Below, piece after piece: positions 46,156 through 54,683 of a DNA stretch of 64,000 bases (positions within the stretch are counted from its first letter, which is position 1; each line of letters begins with the position of its first letter). A model generated the notes under the pieces. That model was not told where the DNA came from. It saw only the letters and a list, made by a program, of their open reading frames with translations, and ran no database searches. Origin of the DNA: a bacterium. Lineage in GTDB: Bacteria; Pseudomonadota; Gammaproteobacteria; Pseudomonadales; Moraxellaceae. The position numbers and the translations under genes are program-made. The stretch lies in contig JAQSDB010000003.1 in the NCBI GenBank assembly GCA_029945725.1, forward strand, positions 251,842 to 315,841, given 5' to 3'.

Positions 46156-47787
46156 ATGTTACGACTCACCGACATCAAGCTGCCGCTCGATCACGACGCC
46201 GCCGCCCTCAAGACCGCCATTCTCGGCAAGCTCGGCATCAGTGCCGGCGAGCTGCAGGGCTTCACGGTTTTCAAACGCAGCTACGATGCGCGCAAACGCA
46301 GCGCCATCCTGCTGATCTACAGCATTGATGCCGACGTCAGCGGCGAAGCACGGATTCTCCAGCGCCTGCAAAAAGATCCGCACGTGGGTGTGACACCGGA
46401 CATGAGCTACCGTTTTGTCGCACAGGCTCCCGAAGACCTGGCGCAACGTCCCGTCATCATCGGCTTCGGACCCTGCGGACTTTTTGTGGCACTCGTGCTC
46501 GCGCAAATGGGTTTCCGGCCGCTCGTTCTCGAACGCGGCAAGGCCGTGCGCGAGCGCACGCAGGACACCTGGGGCCTGTGGCGCAACCGCAAGCTGGATC
46601 CGGAATCCAATGTGCAGTTTGGTGAAGGCGGCGCCGGCACGTTCTCCGACGGCAAACTCTACAGCCAGATCAAGGACCCGCAGCATCACGGCAGAAAAGT
46701 GCTGACCGAGTTTGTCAAAGCCGGTGCGCCGGAAGAAATCCTCTACGTCAGCAAGCCGCATATCGGCACCTTCAAGCTGGTCACGATGATGGAAACCATG
46801 CGCCGCAACATTGAAGCGCTTGGTGGCGAAATCCGCTTCCAGCAACGCGTTGAAAACATCGAGATTGAAAACGGCCAGGTGCGCGGCGTGACGCTGGCCA
46901 GTGGCGAACAGCTTCGCAGCGATCACGTCGTGCTCGCCGTCGGCCACAGCGCACGTGACACTTTCGAGATGCTGCTTGAGCGCGGCGTTTACCTGGAAGC
47001 CAAACCGTTTTCGATCGGTTTCCGTGCCGAACATCCGCAGGCGCTGATTGACCAGTGCCGCTTCGGTCCCAGTGCCGGCAATGCCATTCTCGGCGCGGCC
47101 GATTACAAGCTGGTGCATCACTGCAGGAACGGTCGCTCGGTGTACAGCTTCTGCATGTGCCCCGGCGGCACCGTGGTCGCCGCCACCTCGGAGGCGGGTC
47201 GTGTCGTCACCAACGGCATGAGCCAGTATTCGCGCAACGAACGCAACGCCAACAGCGCGATTGTGGTCGGCATCAGCCCTGCGGATTTCCCTGCGGATTT
47301 CTCCCACCCGGTACTGGCCGGCATGGAATTGCAGCGGCGTCTGGAAAGCCGGGCCTTTGAACTCGGTGGCGGCAACTACAATGCACCGGCACAACTGGTC
47401 GGCGATTTCATTGCCGGACGCGCCTCGACAACGCTCGGCGCCGTGGAGCCGTCGTATAAACCCGGCGTCACGCTTGGCGACCTGAACTCCAGCCTGCCTG
47501 CCTATGCCATTGATGCGATTCGCGAAGCCCTGCCTGCCTTTGAAAAGCAGATCAGGGGCTATGCCATGCACGACGCCGTACTCACCGGCGTGGAAACACG
47601 CACTTCCGCACCCGTTCGCATCAAGCGCAATGAGGATGACTACCAGAGCATCAATACCCGCGGACTTTTCCCTGCCGGCGAAGGTGCCGGTTATGCCGGC
47701 GGCATTCTCTCCGCGGGTGTCGACGGCATAAAAGTGGCCGAAGCCGTTGCCCTCAGCATCCTGCAAAGCCGGAAAAAAACCGTCTGA
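46156..47787 (+). CDS. FAD-dependent oxidoreductase (COG2509-like) of unknown function
   Basis: 543 residues. The first 90 residues are a small domain (LRLTDIKLPLDHDAAALKTAI). A FAD-binding motif follows: VIIGFGPCGLFVALVLAQMGF, then VLERGKAVRERTQDTW and FGEGGAGTFSDGKLYSQIKD. A conserved C-terminal GLFPAGEGAGYAGGILSAGVDGIKVAEAVA binds FAD. These proteins are common but uncharacterised; some are labelled as dehydrogenases. It stands alone and ends in a strong terminator. Confidence 0.85.
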   Translation: MLRLTDIKLPLDHDAAALKTAILGKLGISAGELQGFTVFKRSYDARKRSAILLIYSIDADVSGEARILQRLQKDPHVGVTPDMSYRFVAQAPEDLAQRPVIIGFGPCGLFVALVLAQMGFRPLVLERGKAVRERTQDTWGLWRNRKLDPESNVQFGEGGAGTFSDGKLYSQIKDPQHHGRKVLTEFVKAGAPEEILYVSKPHIGTFKLVTMMETMRRNIEALGGEIRFQQRVENIEIENGQVRGVTLASGEQLRSDHVVLAVGHSARDTFEMLLERGVYLEAKPFSIGFRAEHPQALIDQCRFGPSAGNAILGAADYKLVHHCRNGRSVYSFCMCPGGTVVAATSEAGRVVTNGMSQYSRNERNANSAIVVGISPADFPADFSHPVLAGMELQRRLESRAFELGGGNYNAPAQLVGDFIAGRASTTLGAVEPSYKPGVTLGDLNSSLPAYAIDAIREALPAFEKQIRGYAMHDAVLTGVETRTSAPVRIKRNEDDYQSINTRGLFPAGEGAGYAGGILSAGVDGIKVAEAVALSILQSRKKTV

Positions 47788-47803
47788 TATTTTTCAGTGC
47801 GTC

Positions 47804-47835
47804 AAACAAAAGCCCGCGATTGCTGGCTTTTGTTT
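47804..47835 (+). terminator. Terminator of the flavoprotein gene
   Basis: AAACAAAAGCC (47804-47814), loop of 10, GGCTTTTGTTT (47825-47835), then ATTTG. It comes 16 nt after the stop codon. Confidence 0.8.
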
Positions 47836-47911
47836 ATTTGTTTTTTGCAGCGCTTTCAAAACCGCTGCCCGCCGTCAGCCGGAAAAAATGTCATGAACGG
47901 GCAGCCTCGTC

Positions 47912-48433
47912 CTACGAAGCCTGCAACGGCCACTCATGCAGCACGGAATACTCCGATCCTTCCGGCGTCAGGCGCGAACGTACCAGGGCAATCTCCGGCG
48001 CCTGCCACTCCACCACCGGCCACACCGGAATGGCCGGCTCAATGAGGGCGAGCTGTCGCGCCAGCGTCACATGCGGTTTGAAATTGCGGGCGTCCAGCGT
48101 GAACCCGGAAAGCTGTAAACCCGTATTGATATGCCCGACCAGACGCGTGAGTGCTGCCGGTGTTTGCGCCGGGCGCAGACAGGCCAGGCCGCCACTTTTC
48201 CAGCACTCGACATGATCAAAACGCAGGGCAATCGCATCGACCGGCAGATCATCACCCAGACGAATGATGTCGTTAGTGCGGTTGCCCGCCACCTCGCCAA
48301 GAAAGGCCAGCGTCAGATGCAGGTTGGCGGCAGGGATGGCGTGACCACCCAGAGGAGACAGGCAGGGAGCAAGACGGTGATGCCAGGACTTCTGTGTGGC
48401 CGTGGTGGGCCAGAGCGCAAAGAAAAGACGCAT
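47912..48433 (-). CDS. thpR: RNA 2',3'-cyclic phosphodiesterase (2H family)
   Basis: 173 residues. The two catalytic HxT motifs of the 2H phosphoesterase family are present: HLTLAFLGEV and HVTLARQ. ThpR, formerly called a 2'-5' RNA ligase, hydrolyses 2',3'-cyclic phosphates. It is the last gene of a minus-strand series beginning with the reductase at 52896, 66 nt after pyrC'. Confidence 0.9.
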   Translation of the reverse strand: MRLFFALWPTTATQKSWHHRLAPCLSPLGGHAIPAANLHLTLAFLGEVAGNRTNDIIRLGDDLPVDAIALRFDHVECWKSGGLACLRPAQTPAALTRLVGHINTGLQLSGFTLDARNFKPHVTLARQLALIEPAIPVWPVVEWQAPEIALVRSRLTPEGSEYSVLHEWPLQAS

Positions 48434-48499
48434 GATCAGTCCCCGTAGATTCGTCCCTGTTCACGCCGGCACTGCTTGCGCAACAGCGCCGGAAAAGCA

Positions 48500-49717
48500 T
48501 CAGCTGAAAACGCGGAGCACCCGGCCCTGCATTTCCCGGCCCAGCCACGGCGTGTTTTTGCCGGTGGAAACCAGTGCGTCTGCCGTCACCGTCCACTTCT
48601 GTTCCGGATCAATCAGCAGCCAGCCCGAGGGCTTCTGCTGACCCAGCAGCGCGGCCGGATTTTGCGCAAGGGCACGCAGCAATTCGGTTTCCGTGAGCAC
48701 GCCCTCGCGCACCAGCTGCAGACCCAGCGGCAACACGGTTTCCAGTGTGCTCATGCCGGGCTCGGTACCGGGAAACGGCGCGAGCTTGGCGCTGGCATCC
48801 AGCGGCTGGTGATCGGAACAGATCGCATCAATGATGCCGCTCTTCACACCGGCACGCAGCGCCTCGCGATCACTGGCACTGCGCAAGGGCGGACGCACAT
48901 GCGCCATGCTGTTGAAGCCGTCAATCGCGGCATCGGTCAGGTGCAGGTGATGCATGGCAACATCGGCCGTGATGTTCAGGCCCTTTTCCTTGGCGATACG
49001 GATCAGCTCCACCGAACTCTTGCAGGAGAGCTGGCCGAAATGCGCTTTCACGCCGGTCTGCTCGACCAGCAGCAATTGCGTGGCAAGAGCGATGGTTTCT
49101 GCCGTATCCGGAATGCCCGGCAAGCCGAGACGCGCCGCCATGAAACCGTCGTGGGCGCAGCCCCGGGCGAGACTGGGTTCTTCCGGCGAGAAAAATACGG
49201 TGAGGCCGAGCGTGGCAGCATACTCAAGGCAGTGCAGCGCCGTTTCTGCATTGGCAAACGGGGCACGGGCATTACCGATGCCGAAGCAGCCGGCCTTGAC
49301 CAGTCGCGCCATGTTCGAAAGCGCACGGCCTTCCAGGCCCCTGGTCATGGCGCCAATCGCATGCACGCGGGCATGGCCCGCTTCCTCGCCCCGCTCAAGC
49401 AGTTGCATGATGAGCGCACCGGAATCCAGTACCGGCTGCGTATCGGGCGGCACCAGCACATCCAGAAAGCCCCCCGCTCGCGCCGCCTGGCTTTCACTGG
49501 CAACGCCGCCATTCACTTTCGGACCGGGCTCACGCAAACGCGCGCACAAATCCACAAATGCCGGCGTCAGCAGAAGGCCGGTACCATCAATCACTTCAGC
49601 AGCGGTGAAACCGGCGCTGCCGGTCATCAGGCGACCGTTTTCCAGAATCACGCTGGTCACTGCATCATGGCCGGCGGCGGGATCAATCAGGCGGGCGTTA
49701 TCGATGCGAACAGCCAT
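48500..49717 (-). CDS. pyrC': Dihydroorotase-like non-catalytic subunit of aspartate carbamoyltransferase
   Basis: 405 residues of the amidohydrolase fold. The metal motif HxH is absent: the sequence is DLCARLREPG at residues 56-65, with Cys58 and Arg60 in place of the histidines, though the LREPG core remains. In Pseudomonas the equivalent pyrC' (pyrX) protein is catalytically dead and is needed to assemble an active PyrB dodecamer. It lies 44 nt after pyrB. A real dihydroorotase must be encoded elsewhere. Confidence 0.9.
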   Translation of the reverse strand: MAVRIDNARLIDPAAGHDAVTSVILENGRLMTGSAGFTAAEVIDGTGLLLTPAFVDLCARLREPGPKVNGGVASESQAARAGGFLDVLVPPDTQPVLDSGALIMQLLERGEEAGHARVHAIGAMTRGLEGRALSNMARLVKAGCFGIGNARAPFANAETALHCLEYAATLGLTVFFSPEEPSLARGCAHDGFMAARLGLPGIPDTAETIALATQLLLVEQTGVKAHFGQLSCKSSVELIRIAKEKGLNITADVAMHHLHLTDAAIDGFNSMAHVRPPLRSASDREALRAGVKSGIIDAICSDHQPLDASAKLAPFPGTEPGMSTLETVLPLGLQLVREGVLTETELLRALAQNPAALLGQQKPSGWLLIDPEQKWTVTADALVSTGKNTPWLGREMQGRVLRVFS

Positions 49718-49761
49718 GGAGGCTCCTGTTATTTTTCCGGTAGCCGCGAACGGATACGCGA

Positions 49762-50751
49762 CTACGAACGATTGGCCAGCTGGCCGCGCATGGACAGGCT
49801 GAGCACGGCCATGCGCACGGCGATGCCGTAGTTCACCTGTTTCAGGATCACGGACTGCGGACCGTCGGCGACTTCGGATTCAATTTCGACGCCGCGGTTG
49901 ATGGGCCCCGGATGCATGACGATGGCGGTCGGCTTCGCGTATTTCAGTTTCTCGCGCGTCAAACCGTAGAGTGCATAGAATTCTTCGGCGCCCGGCAGCA
50001 AGGCCGACTCCATGCGCTCGTTCTGGATGCGCAAGGCAATCGCCACATCAACATCCGCCAGGCCTTCTTCCATTTTCTCGAAAACTTTCACACCGAGCTG
50101 TTCAAAATCCTTTGGCAGCAGCGTGCGTGGCCCGATGACACGGACTTCTTTGGCGCCCAGCGTTTGCAGGGCATGGATTTCCGAGCGCGCCACGCGCGAG
50201 TGGCGGATGTCGCCGATGATGGCAACCACCAGATTCGCGAAAGCGCCGGCATGGCGACGGATCGTCAGCATGTCCAGCATCGCCTGCGTCGGGTGCGCAT
50301 GGCGGCCGTCACCGGCATTGATCACGGCAACTTTCGGCGTCACCTGGCTGGCGATGAAATGGGCGGCGCCGGAATCGCCGTGACGCACCACGAAAATATC
50401 CGCCGTCATCGCTTCCAGATTCCACAGCATGTCACGCAGGGTTTCGCCCTTGCTGGTGGACGATTTGGAGATATCGATATTGAGCACGTCGGCACCCAGA
50501 CGCTTGGCCGCCACTTCGAAGGTGGTGCGTGTGCGCGTACTGGGTTCGAAGAAAAGATTCATCACCGTGCGGCCCGCCAGCTGGGTGCCGTTACGGATGA
50601 TGCCGCTCACCGGATCGAGAAAGCCCTCGGCGGTATCAAGGATTTCCGTGAGCTGGTCGCGGGAAAGACCTTCGGTGGTGAGAAAATGCTGGAGACTGCC
50701 CTGACCGTTGAGCTGCAGGCGACTGGCTTCATGCGCGGAGGAGAAATGCAT
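49762..50751 (-). CDS. pyrB: Aspartate carbamoyltransferase catalytic subunit
   Basis: 329 residues; makes carbamoyl aspartate, the first committed step of pyrimidine synthesis. [18 protein letters not shown] (carbamoyl phosphate binding), [12 protein letters not shown] and [15 protein letters not shown] are seen. The ATG at 50751 gives the conserved N-terminus; the upstream open frame lacks similarity. Only a weak ribosome binding site (AGGAAAT) is visible. The 116-nt gap to ruvX contains no pyrR, unlike Pseudomonas. Confidence 0.96.
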   Translation of the reverse strand: MHFSSAHEASRLQLNGQGSLQHFLTTEGLSRDQLTEILDTAEGFLDPVSGIIRNGTQLAGRTVMNLFFEPSTRTRTTFEVAAKRLGADVLNIDISKSSTSKGETLRDMLWNLEAMTADIFVVRHGDSGAAHFIASQVTPKVAVINAGDGRHAHPTQAMLDMLTIRRHAGAFANLVVAIIGDIRHSRVARSEIHALQTLGAKEVRVIGPRTLLPKDFEQLGVKVFEKMEEGLADVDVAIALRIQNERMESALLPGAEEFYALYGLTREKLKYAKPTAIVMHPGPINRGVEIESEVADGPQSVILKQVNYGIAVRMAVLSLSMRGQLANRS

Positions 50752-50866
50752 TGGGGGATTTCCTGTCTGAGCCGCGGCGATTGTAATGGATGACGGAAAC
50801 AGCCGCCACGAAAACCCCGGCACTGCATCGCCACATGCGCGTCCTCGGCGCGGCCGGCACAAACCC

Positions 50867-51304
50867 TCAGGGCTTCACCGGGCGCGGATCGGCCAGCCAT
50901 GCCTCGGCAATGAAAACCGCCGCCGTCGAATCCAGCGAGGGCAGCTTGCCGCGGCGCTGCCCCTTCAGGTCCATGAGCAGGCCGCGGGCGGAATGGCTGG
51001 ACAGGCGCTCGTCACACATGAAAACCGGTAACTGGTAGCGCGCGAACATGCGGCGGGCAAACTTGCGCGCCAGATGCGAGAGCTCGGACTCGGTGTCGTC
51101 CATGTTCAGCGGCAGGCCCACCACCAGCGCTTCCGGCTTCCATTCCGCCAGCAGGGCATCAAGCCTGGCCCAGTCGGGAATGCCGTCGCGCGCGGGCACG
51201 GGCGCGAGCGGCGAGGCGGTACCGGTAATGGCCTGGGCACTGGCCACGCCGATGCGTTTGGTGCCGAAATCAAAACCGAGCAGGCGCTGGATCGTCGCAG
51301 TCAC
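50867..51304 (-). CDS. ruvX: RuvX/YqgF Holliday junction resolvase-like protein
   Basis: 145 residues, GTG start (51304-51302) directly abutting the yqgE stop. An RNase H-like fold is shown by [30 protein letters not shown] and DERLSSHSA near the end. In E. coli the YqgF protein is linked to 16S rRNA maturation. It is part of the yqgE-ruvX-pyrB-pyrC' series. Confidence 0.94.
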   Translation of the reverse strand: MTATIQRLLGFDFGTKRIGVASAQAITGTASPLAPVPARDGIPDWARLDALLAEWKPEALVVGLPLNMDDTESELSHLARKFARRMFARYQLPVFMCDERLSSHSARGLLMDLKGQRRGKLPSLDSTAAVFIAEAWLADPRPVKP

Positions 51305-51874
51305 TCAGGCGTGTCCGGCGTCGTTGCTGAGAAAGGAAGGATCAATGCCCAGTCTTTTGATGCCGGCCTGCCATCGTTCATCCAGCGGCACATCAAACAG
51401 CAGCTGGCTGTCGGCCGGGCAGGTCAGCCAGGCATTCTCGGCAATCTCCTGCTCCAGCTGGCCGGCACTCCAGCCGGCATAGCCGAGCGCCACGATATAG
51501 TCGTCCGGCCCTTCGCCCTGGGCGATGGCATCAAGAATGTCGCGCGAACTGGTGACGCAAATGCCGTCGGCGACCGGCATGGTGGTATTCCAGTCACCGC
51601 GCTGGCGATGCAGGACAAAGCCCATTTGCGGACTGACCGGGCCGCCAAACAGCACCGGCTGTTGCGGGTGCCGCAAGGGCGCGGTGACCGGCGTGCTGAT
51701 TTCGGCCAGCAGTCGCGTCAGCGGCAACTCCATGGGCTTGTTGACGACAATGCCGACGGCGCCCTCTTCATCGTGCTTGATGATGTAGGTGAGGGTGTGG
51801 GCAAAGCGGGGGTCCGCCATCAGGGGCATGGCGATCAGGCACTGGTGGGTGAAATTCGCGTTTTCAAAAGTCAT
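51305..51874 (-). CDS. yqgE: YqgE/AlgH family protein
   Basis: 189 residues. The family signatures THQCLIAMPLMADPRFAHTL and HDEEGAVGIVVNKP are present, with PVLFGGPVSPQMGFVLH. AlgH affects alginate production in P. aeruginosa; the biochemical role is unsettled. Two nearby ATGs (51874 and an earlier one at about 51880) are possible. It abuts ruvX with no gap. Confidence 0.93.
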   Translation of the reverse strand: MTFENANFTHQCLIAMPLMADPRFAHTLTYIIKHDEEGAVGIVVNKPMELPLTRLLAEISTPVTAPLRHPQQPVLFGGPVSPQMGFVLHRQRGDWNTTMPVADGICVTSSRDILDAIAQGEGPDDYIVALGYAGWSAGQLEQEIAENAWLTCPADSQLLFDVPLDERWQAGIKRLGIDPSFLSNDAGHA

Positions 51875-51948
51875 CAGCATCAGCCCCCTCAATAATTCAG
51901 ACAGTGCCTGCAAAGAGTATTGGGGGCCCTGTGCAGCAACACAAGCGC

Positions 51949-52896
51949 TCAGCGCAGGCTGGCGCGCAATTCCTGCAGGCGCTCGACGGGAAGCGCCTGA
52001 CGCTGACCCATGGCGATATAGCTCTCCAGCATTTGCCGCGTCTGCACACCGACCTTGGAGAAGTGGTATTCGAGATAAGGCTCCAGTGCCAGTGGCAATA
52101 CCTTCGGCGCCATGAACAGCAGCACGCGGGTGGCAGGTCGTGACAGCAGCAGGCGCTGCGGACCGACACGGGCTCCCCGTGCTGCCGCCAGAATCGCCAG
52201 CGTCTCCAGTGCGGCAGCACGGGCAAGGGCAAATACCGGGCTGCGTGCAAAACCGGACAGCTTCCAGCCGTGCAGCTCCAGACCGGCAACCAGCGGAATC
52301 AGGAAGCCCTCCGAACCACCCGCCGCTTCATCCAGATCATTCACCGTGCGCGCTGCCATGCCCCCCTGCTTCAGCGCCTGCACCACGGTCTGCACGCGCG
52401 CCGCCTCGCCACTGAACAGTCCTGGCGCCAGCGCCGACAGGTAATAGGCCATGCCTTGCGGGCCTGCACGCCCCGGCAATGGAGACTGGTAGCTGATAAA
52501 CGTGATCAGGCCCTGCACCATCTGCGCAGGATCAGTGAGCTGCGCGCTGATGCGATCACCGTCTTCCGGCCCCGGCTGCAGGCACACCACCGTTGCCGTA
52601 CCGGCCAGTGCCAGCACGTCAGCCGCCAGTGGCGAGCGCAGGGCATCGGAAGCAATGCACAGCCAGATCTGGTCCCAGCGCCCTGCCGCTACCTCTTCAA
52701 GCGTGCTGATGATGCGGTAATCGCGCCAGACCTCAGAACGCACGCGGAAATGCGTCAGCCGGTGCAGGGGCATGCCTTTGGCGAAATCCCCTGCATACCG
52801 GGGCTTCACAAAAAAGGTGATGTCGTGACCGGCAGCAGCCAGATGACGGCCATAGACCTGACCGACGGCACCGGCGCCTATTATCAATACCTGCAT
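51949..52896 (-). CDS. Ketopantoate reductase-like (ApbA/PanE) NAD(P) oxidoreductase
   Basis: 315 residues. The start MQVLIIGAGAVGQVYGRHLAAAGH has a GxGxxG Rossmann motif, and FFVKPRYAGDF fits the ApbA N-terminal domain. The C-terminal half is divergent, so true ketopantoate reductase activity is uncertain. It is 74 nt upstream of yqgE on the same strand. A pantothenate role would connect with coaBC and coaD, but that is inference. Confidence 0.72.
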   Translation of the reverse strand: MQVLIIGAGAVGQVYGRHLAAAGHDITFFVKPRYAGDFAKGMPLHRLTHFRVRSEVWRDYRIISTLEEVAAGRWDQIWLCIASDALRSPLAADVLALAGTATVVCLQPGPEDGDRISAQLTDPAQMVQGLITFISYQSPLPGRAGPQGMAYYLSALAPGLFSGEAARVQTVVQALKQGGMAARTVNDLDEAAGGSEGFLIPLVAGLELHGWKLSGFARSPVFALARAAALETLAILAAARGARVGPQRLLLSRPATRVLLFMAPKVLPLALEPYLEYHFSKVGVQTRQMLESYIAMGQRQALPVERLQELRASLR

Positions 52897-52950
52897 GATG
52901 AACCCCTGTTTTCCCGACTTTCCCTGATGCTAGCAGAAGTTGCCAACACT

Positions 52951-52979
52951 TTGACAGATATCGAACTATCGAATAGTCT
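52951..52979 (+). promoter_or_regulatory. Consensus-like promoter with tandem repeat in the spacer
   Basis: TTGACA (52951-52956), 17 bases, then TAGTCT (52974-52979). The spacer holds TATCGAA twice (52959-52965 and 52967-52973) separated by one C, a possible regulator site. It lies upstream of the SDR gene. Confidence 0.6.
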
Positions 52980-53036
52980 GCCGTTCAGCTGATGTCATCC
53001 ATTCCATCGCCTGCACCGCCAACCCCCGAGGTCACC

Positions 53037-53858
53037 ATGTCACAGACGCTGCCCGCACAAACTTCTTCGGCAAAGATCCTCGCCACCGTTATTACCGGCG
53101 CCTCCAGCGGCATTGGTGAAGCCATTGCCCGCCAGCTGGCCGAGCAGGAAAAACAGGTACTGGTGCTGGTCGCGCGGCGCGGCGACAAACTTGCTGCCCT
53201 CGCCACGGAGCTGAAAACACAGCATGGCGTGACGGTGGAAGTCATTGCGCTGGATCTGGAAACGCCGGGCGCCGCGCAGCAACTGATGGCAGCAGTGCAG
53301 GCACGCGGTCTCAGCGTTGACACGCTGATCAACAACGCCGGCTTCGGCATCAACGATCTCTTTGCCGACATGCCGCTTGAGCGCATACAGGGAATGATGC
53401 AGCTCAATATCGTCGCACTGACTGAGCTCGCCCATGCGGTGCTGCCGGACATGCGTGCGCGCCGGCAGGGGCGCATCATGAACATTGCGTCCGTGGCGGC
53501 GTTTCAGGCCTGCCCGCGTTTTGCCGTGTACGGTGCCAGCAAGGCCTATGTGCTGATGTTCAGTGAGGCACTCGCTGCCGAAGAAAAAAGAAACGGCATT
53601 CATGTCACCGCCGTCTGCCCCGGCGCCACGCGGACCGCCTTCCACGACATTGCCGGCAATCACGGCACGTTTGCGGCAAAGCTCATGGACCCGGCCGACG
53701 CCGTCGCCAGCAGCGCCATCAACGCGCTCAATGCCGGGCGCTCCGTCATCGTCACCGGCCTGCTGAACAAGCCCCTGCCGTTCTTTATCCGCCTGCTGCC
53801 GCGCGCGCTCGCCACGTGGTCTGCCGGCATAATGGTGCAGCGCGAAAAACCGGTCTGA
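53037..53858 (+). CDS. Short-chain dehydrogenase/reductase
   Basis: 273 residues from the ATG at 53037, which has GAGGTCACC upstream; an ATG at 52992 would add 15 residues of low-complexity sequence. Classical SDR motifs: cofactor TGASSGIG, NNAG, catalytic Ser in NIASVAAF, and YGASK. PGATRTAF follows. The tail with ITGLLNKPLPFFIRLLPRA is of the type seen in fatty-acid or dehydrogenase-like SDRs. NADP(H) is likely, since an Arg pair (ARRGDK) follows the second strand. The substrate is not known. Confidence 0.87.
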   Translation: MSQTLPAQTSSAKILATVITGASSGIGEAIARQLAEQEKQVLVLVARRGDKLAALATELKTQHGVTVEVIALDLETPGAAQQLMAAVQARGLSVDTLINNAGFGINDLFADMPLERIQGMMQLNIVALTELAHAVLPDMRARRQGRIMNIASVAAFQACPRFAVYGASKAYVLMFSEALAAEEKRNGIHVTAVCPGATRTAFHDIAGNHGTFAAKLMDPADAVASSAINALNAGRSVIVTGLLNKPLPFFIRLLPRALATWSAGIMVQREKPV

Positions 53859-53879
53859 GCCATGCGCTTGTTGAAATAA

Positions 53880-53906
53880 AAAAGGCGGCCATTGGCCGCC
53901 TTTTTT
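53880..53906. terminator. Strong bidirectional terminator
   Basis: An A tract, GGCGGCCA (53884-53891), and TGGCCGCC (53893-53900), then a T tract. It separates the SDR gene from the convergent methyltransferase gene. Confidence 0.9.
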
Positions 53907-53949
53907 ATGCGAGTGAACAGGCAACTCCCCTTTTGGGGAATAACACTTA

Positions 53950-54564
53950 TCAACCCGGCTTGATCGCCTGCGCCACCGTGTAGGTCTTGCCCTGCTTGAT
54001 CTTGTCGTAATTGCCAAAGACTTCCTTGCAGGTGCGGGCGATGAATTCACGCAGGCCTGTGATGGTCACCACCACAAAGCGGCCACCCGGGCGCAGGCGG
54101 GCATAGGCATCGAACAGGTACAGGTAATGCTGTTCGTTGCCGACCTTGGCCGGAAGATTGGACACAATGAGATCAAAGCGGTAATCGGCCGGAATCTGGT
54201 TGAAACCGTTGCTGAGAATGACTTCGGTATTTTTCAGGCCGTTGCGCTCGCAGTTCCTGCGCGTGTAATCCACGGCGACAAAATCCTTGTCGACCATCAC
54301 CGAGCGCCCTTGCGGCGCCAGCTTTGCCAGCGTCATGCCAAGCACGCCATAGCCGCAGCCCACATCAAGGCAGTCATCGCCGGCATTCACCTCCAGATGA
54401 TCGAGCAGCAGGCGCGAGCCTTCATCAATCGCGCGCGGCGAGAAAAGTCCCCAGGTGGCATGGAAATCAAACTCGCAGCCGCGCACCGAGTCGCGGAAAA
54501 CAATGTCTTCACGCCAGCGCTTTACCGTGGCGGCATCGGGTGCCGTAAACTTCTTTTCGCTCAT
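53950..54564 (-). CDS. Class I SAM-dependent methyltransferase (MTS domain, RsmC-like)
   Basis: 204 residues. The SAM motif is CLDVGCGYGVLGMTLAKLAP, and the later strand reads FDLIVSNLPAKVG where RsmC-like rRNA methyltransferases have NPPFH; thus the usual NPPF/Y catalytic motif is replaced by NLPAK. The fold fits the small MTS domain. It may methylate RNA, but the altered motif leaves the substrate open. It follows the ExoIII-like gene on the same strand with a 119-nt gap. Confidence 0.78.
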   Translation of the reverse strand: MSEKKFTAPDAATVKRWREDIVFRDSVRGCEFDFHATWGLFSPRAIDEGSRLLLDHLEVNAGDDCLDVGCGYGVLGMTLAKLAPQGRSVMVDKDFVAVDYTRRNCERNGLKNTEVILSNGFNQIPADYRFDLIVSNLPAKVGNEQHYLYLFDAYARLRPGGRFVVVTITGLREFIARTCKEVFGNYDKIKQGKTYTVAQAIKPG

Positions 54565-54635
54565 CAATCTTTCTCCAGGCAGAGCCTGTAAATACCGGCA
54601 GCCGGCTTTTCTTCCCACAGGGATTTGTGTTGATT

Positions 54636-54662
54636 GCAGGAGCGGCTTCAGCCCGCTCCTGC
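54636..54662. repeat. REP-like inverted repeat
   Basis: GCAGGAGCGG (54636-54645), loop CTTCAGC, CCGCTCCTGC (54653-54662). The GGAGCGGCTTCAGC core matches the other two REP-like sites. It lies just beyond the 3' end of the ExoIII-like gene. Confidence 0.6.
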
Positions 54663-54683
54663 GAAGGGCTTGTCAGGGCCGCA

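Noticed and set aside
46159-47766. 535-codon open frame antisense to the flavoprotein gene
   Set aside because: It mirrors a well-supported FAD enzyme; its translation has no recognisable motif and arises from GC-rich codon bias.
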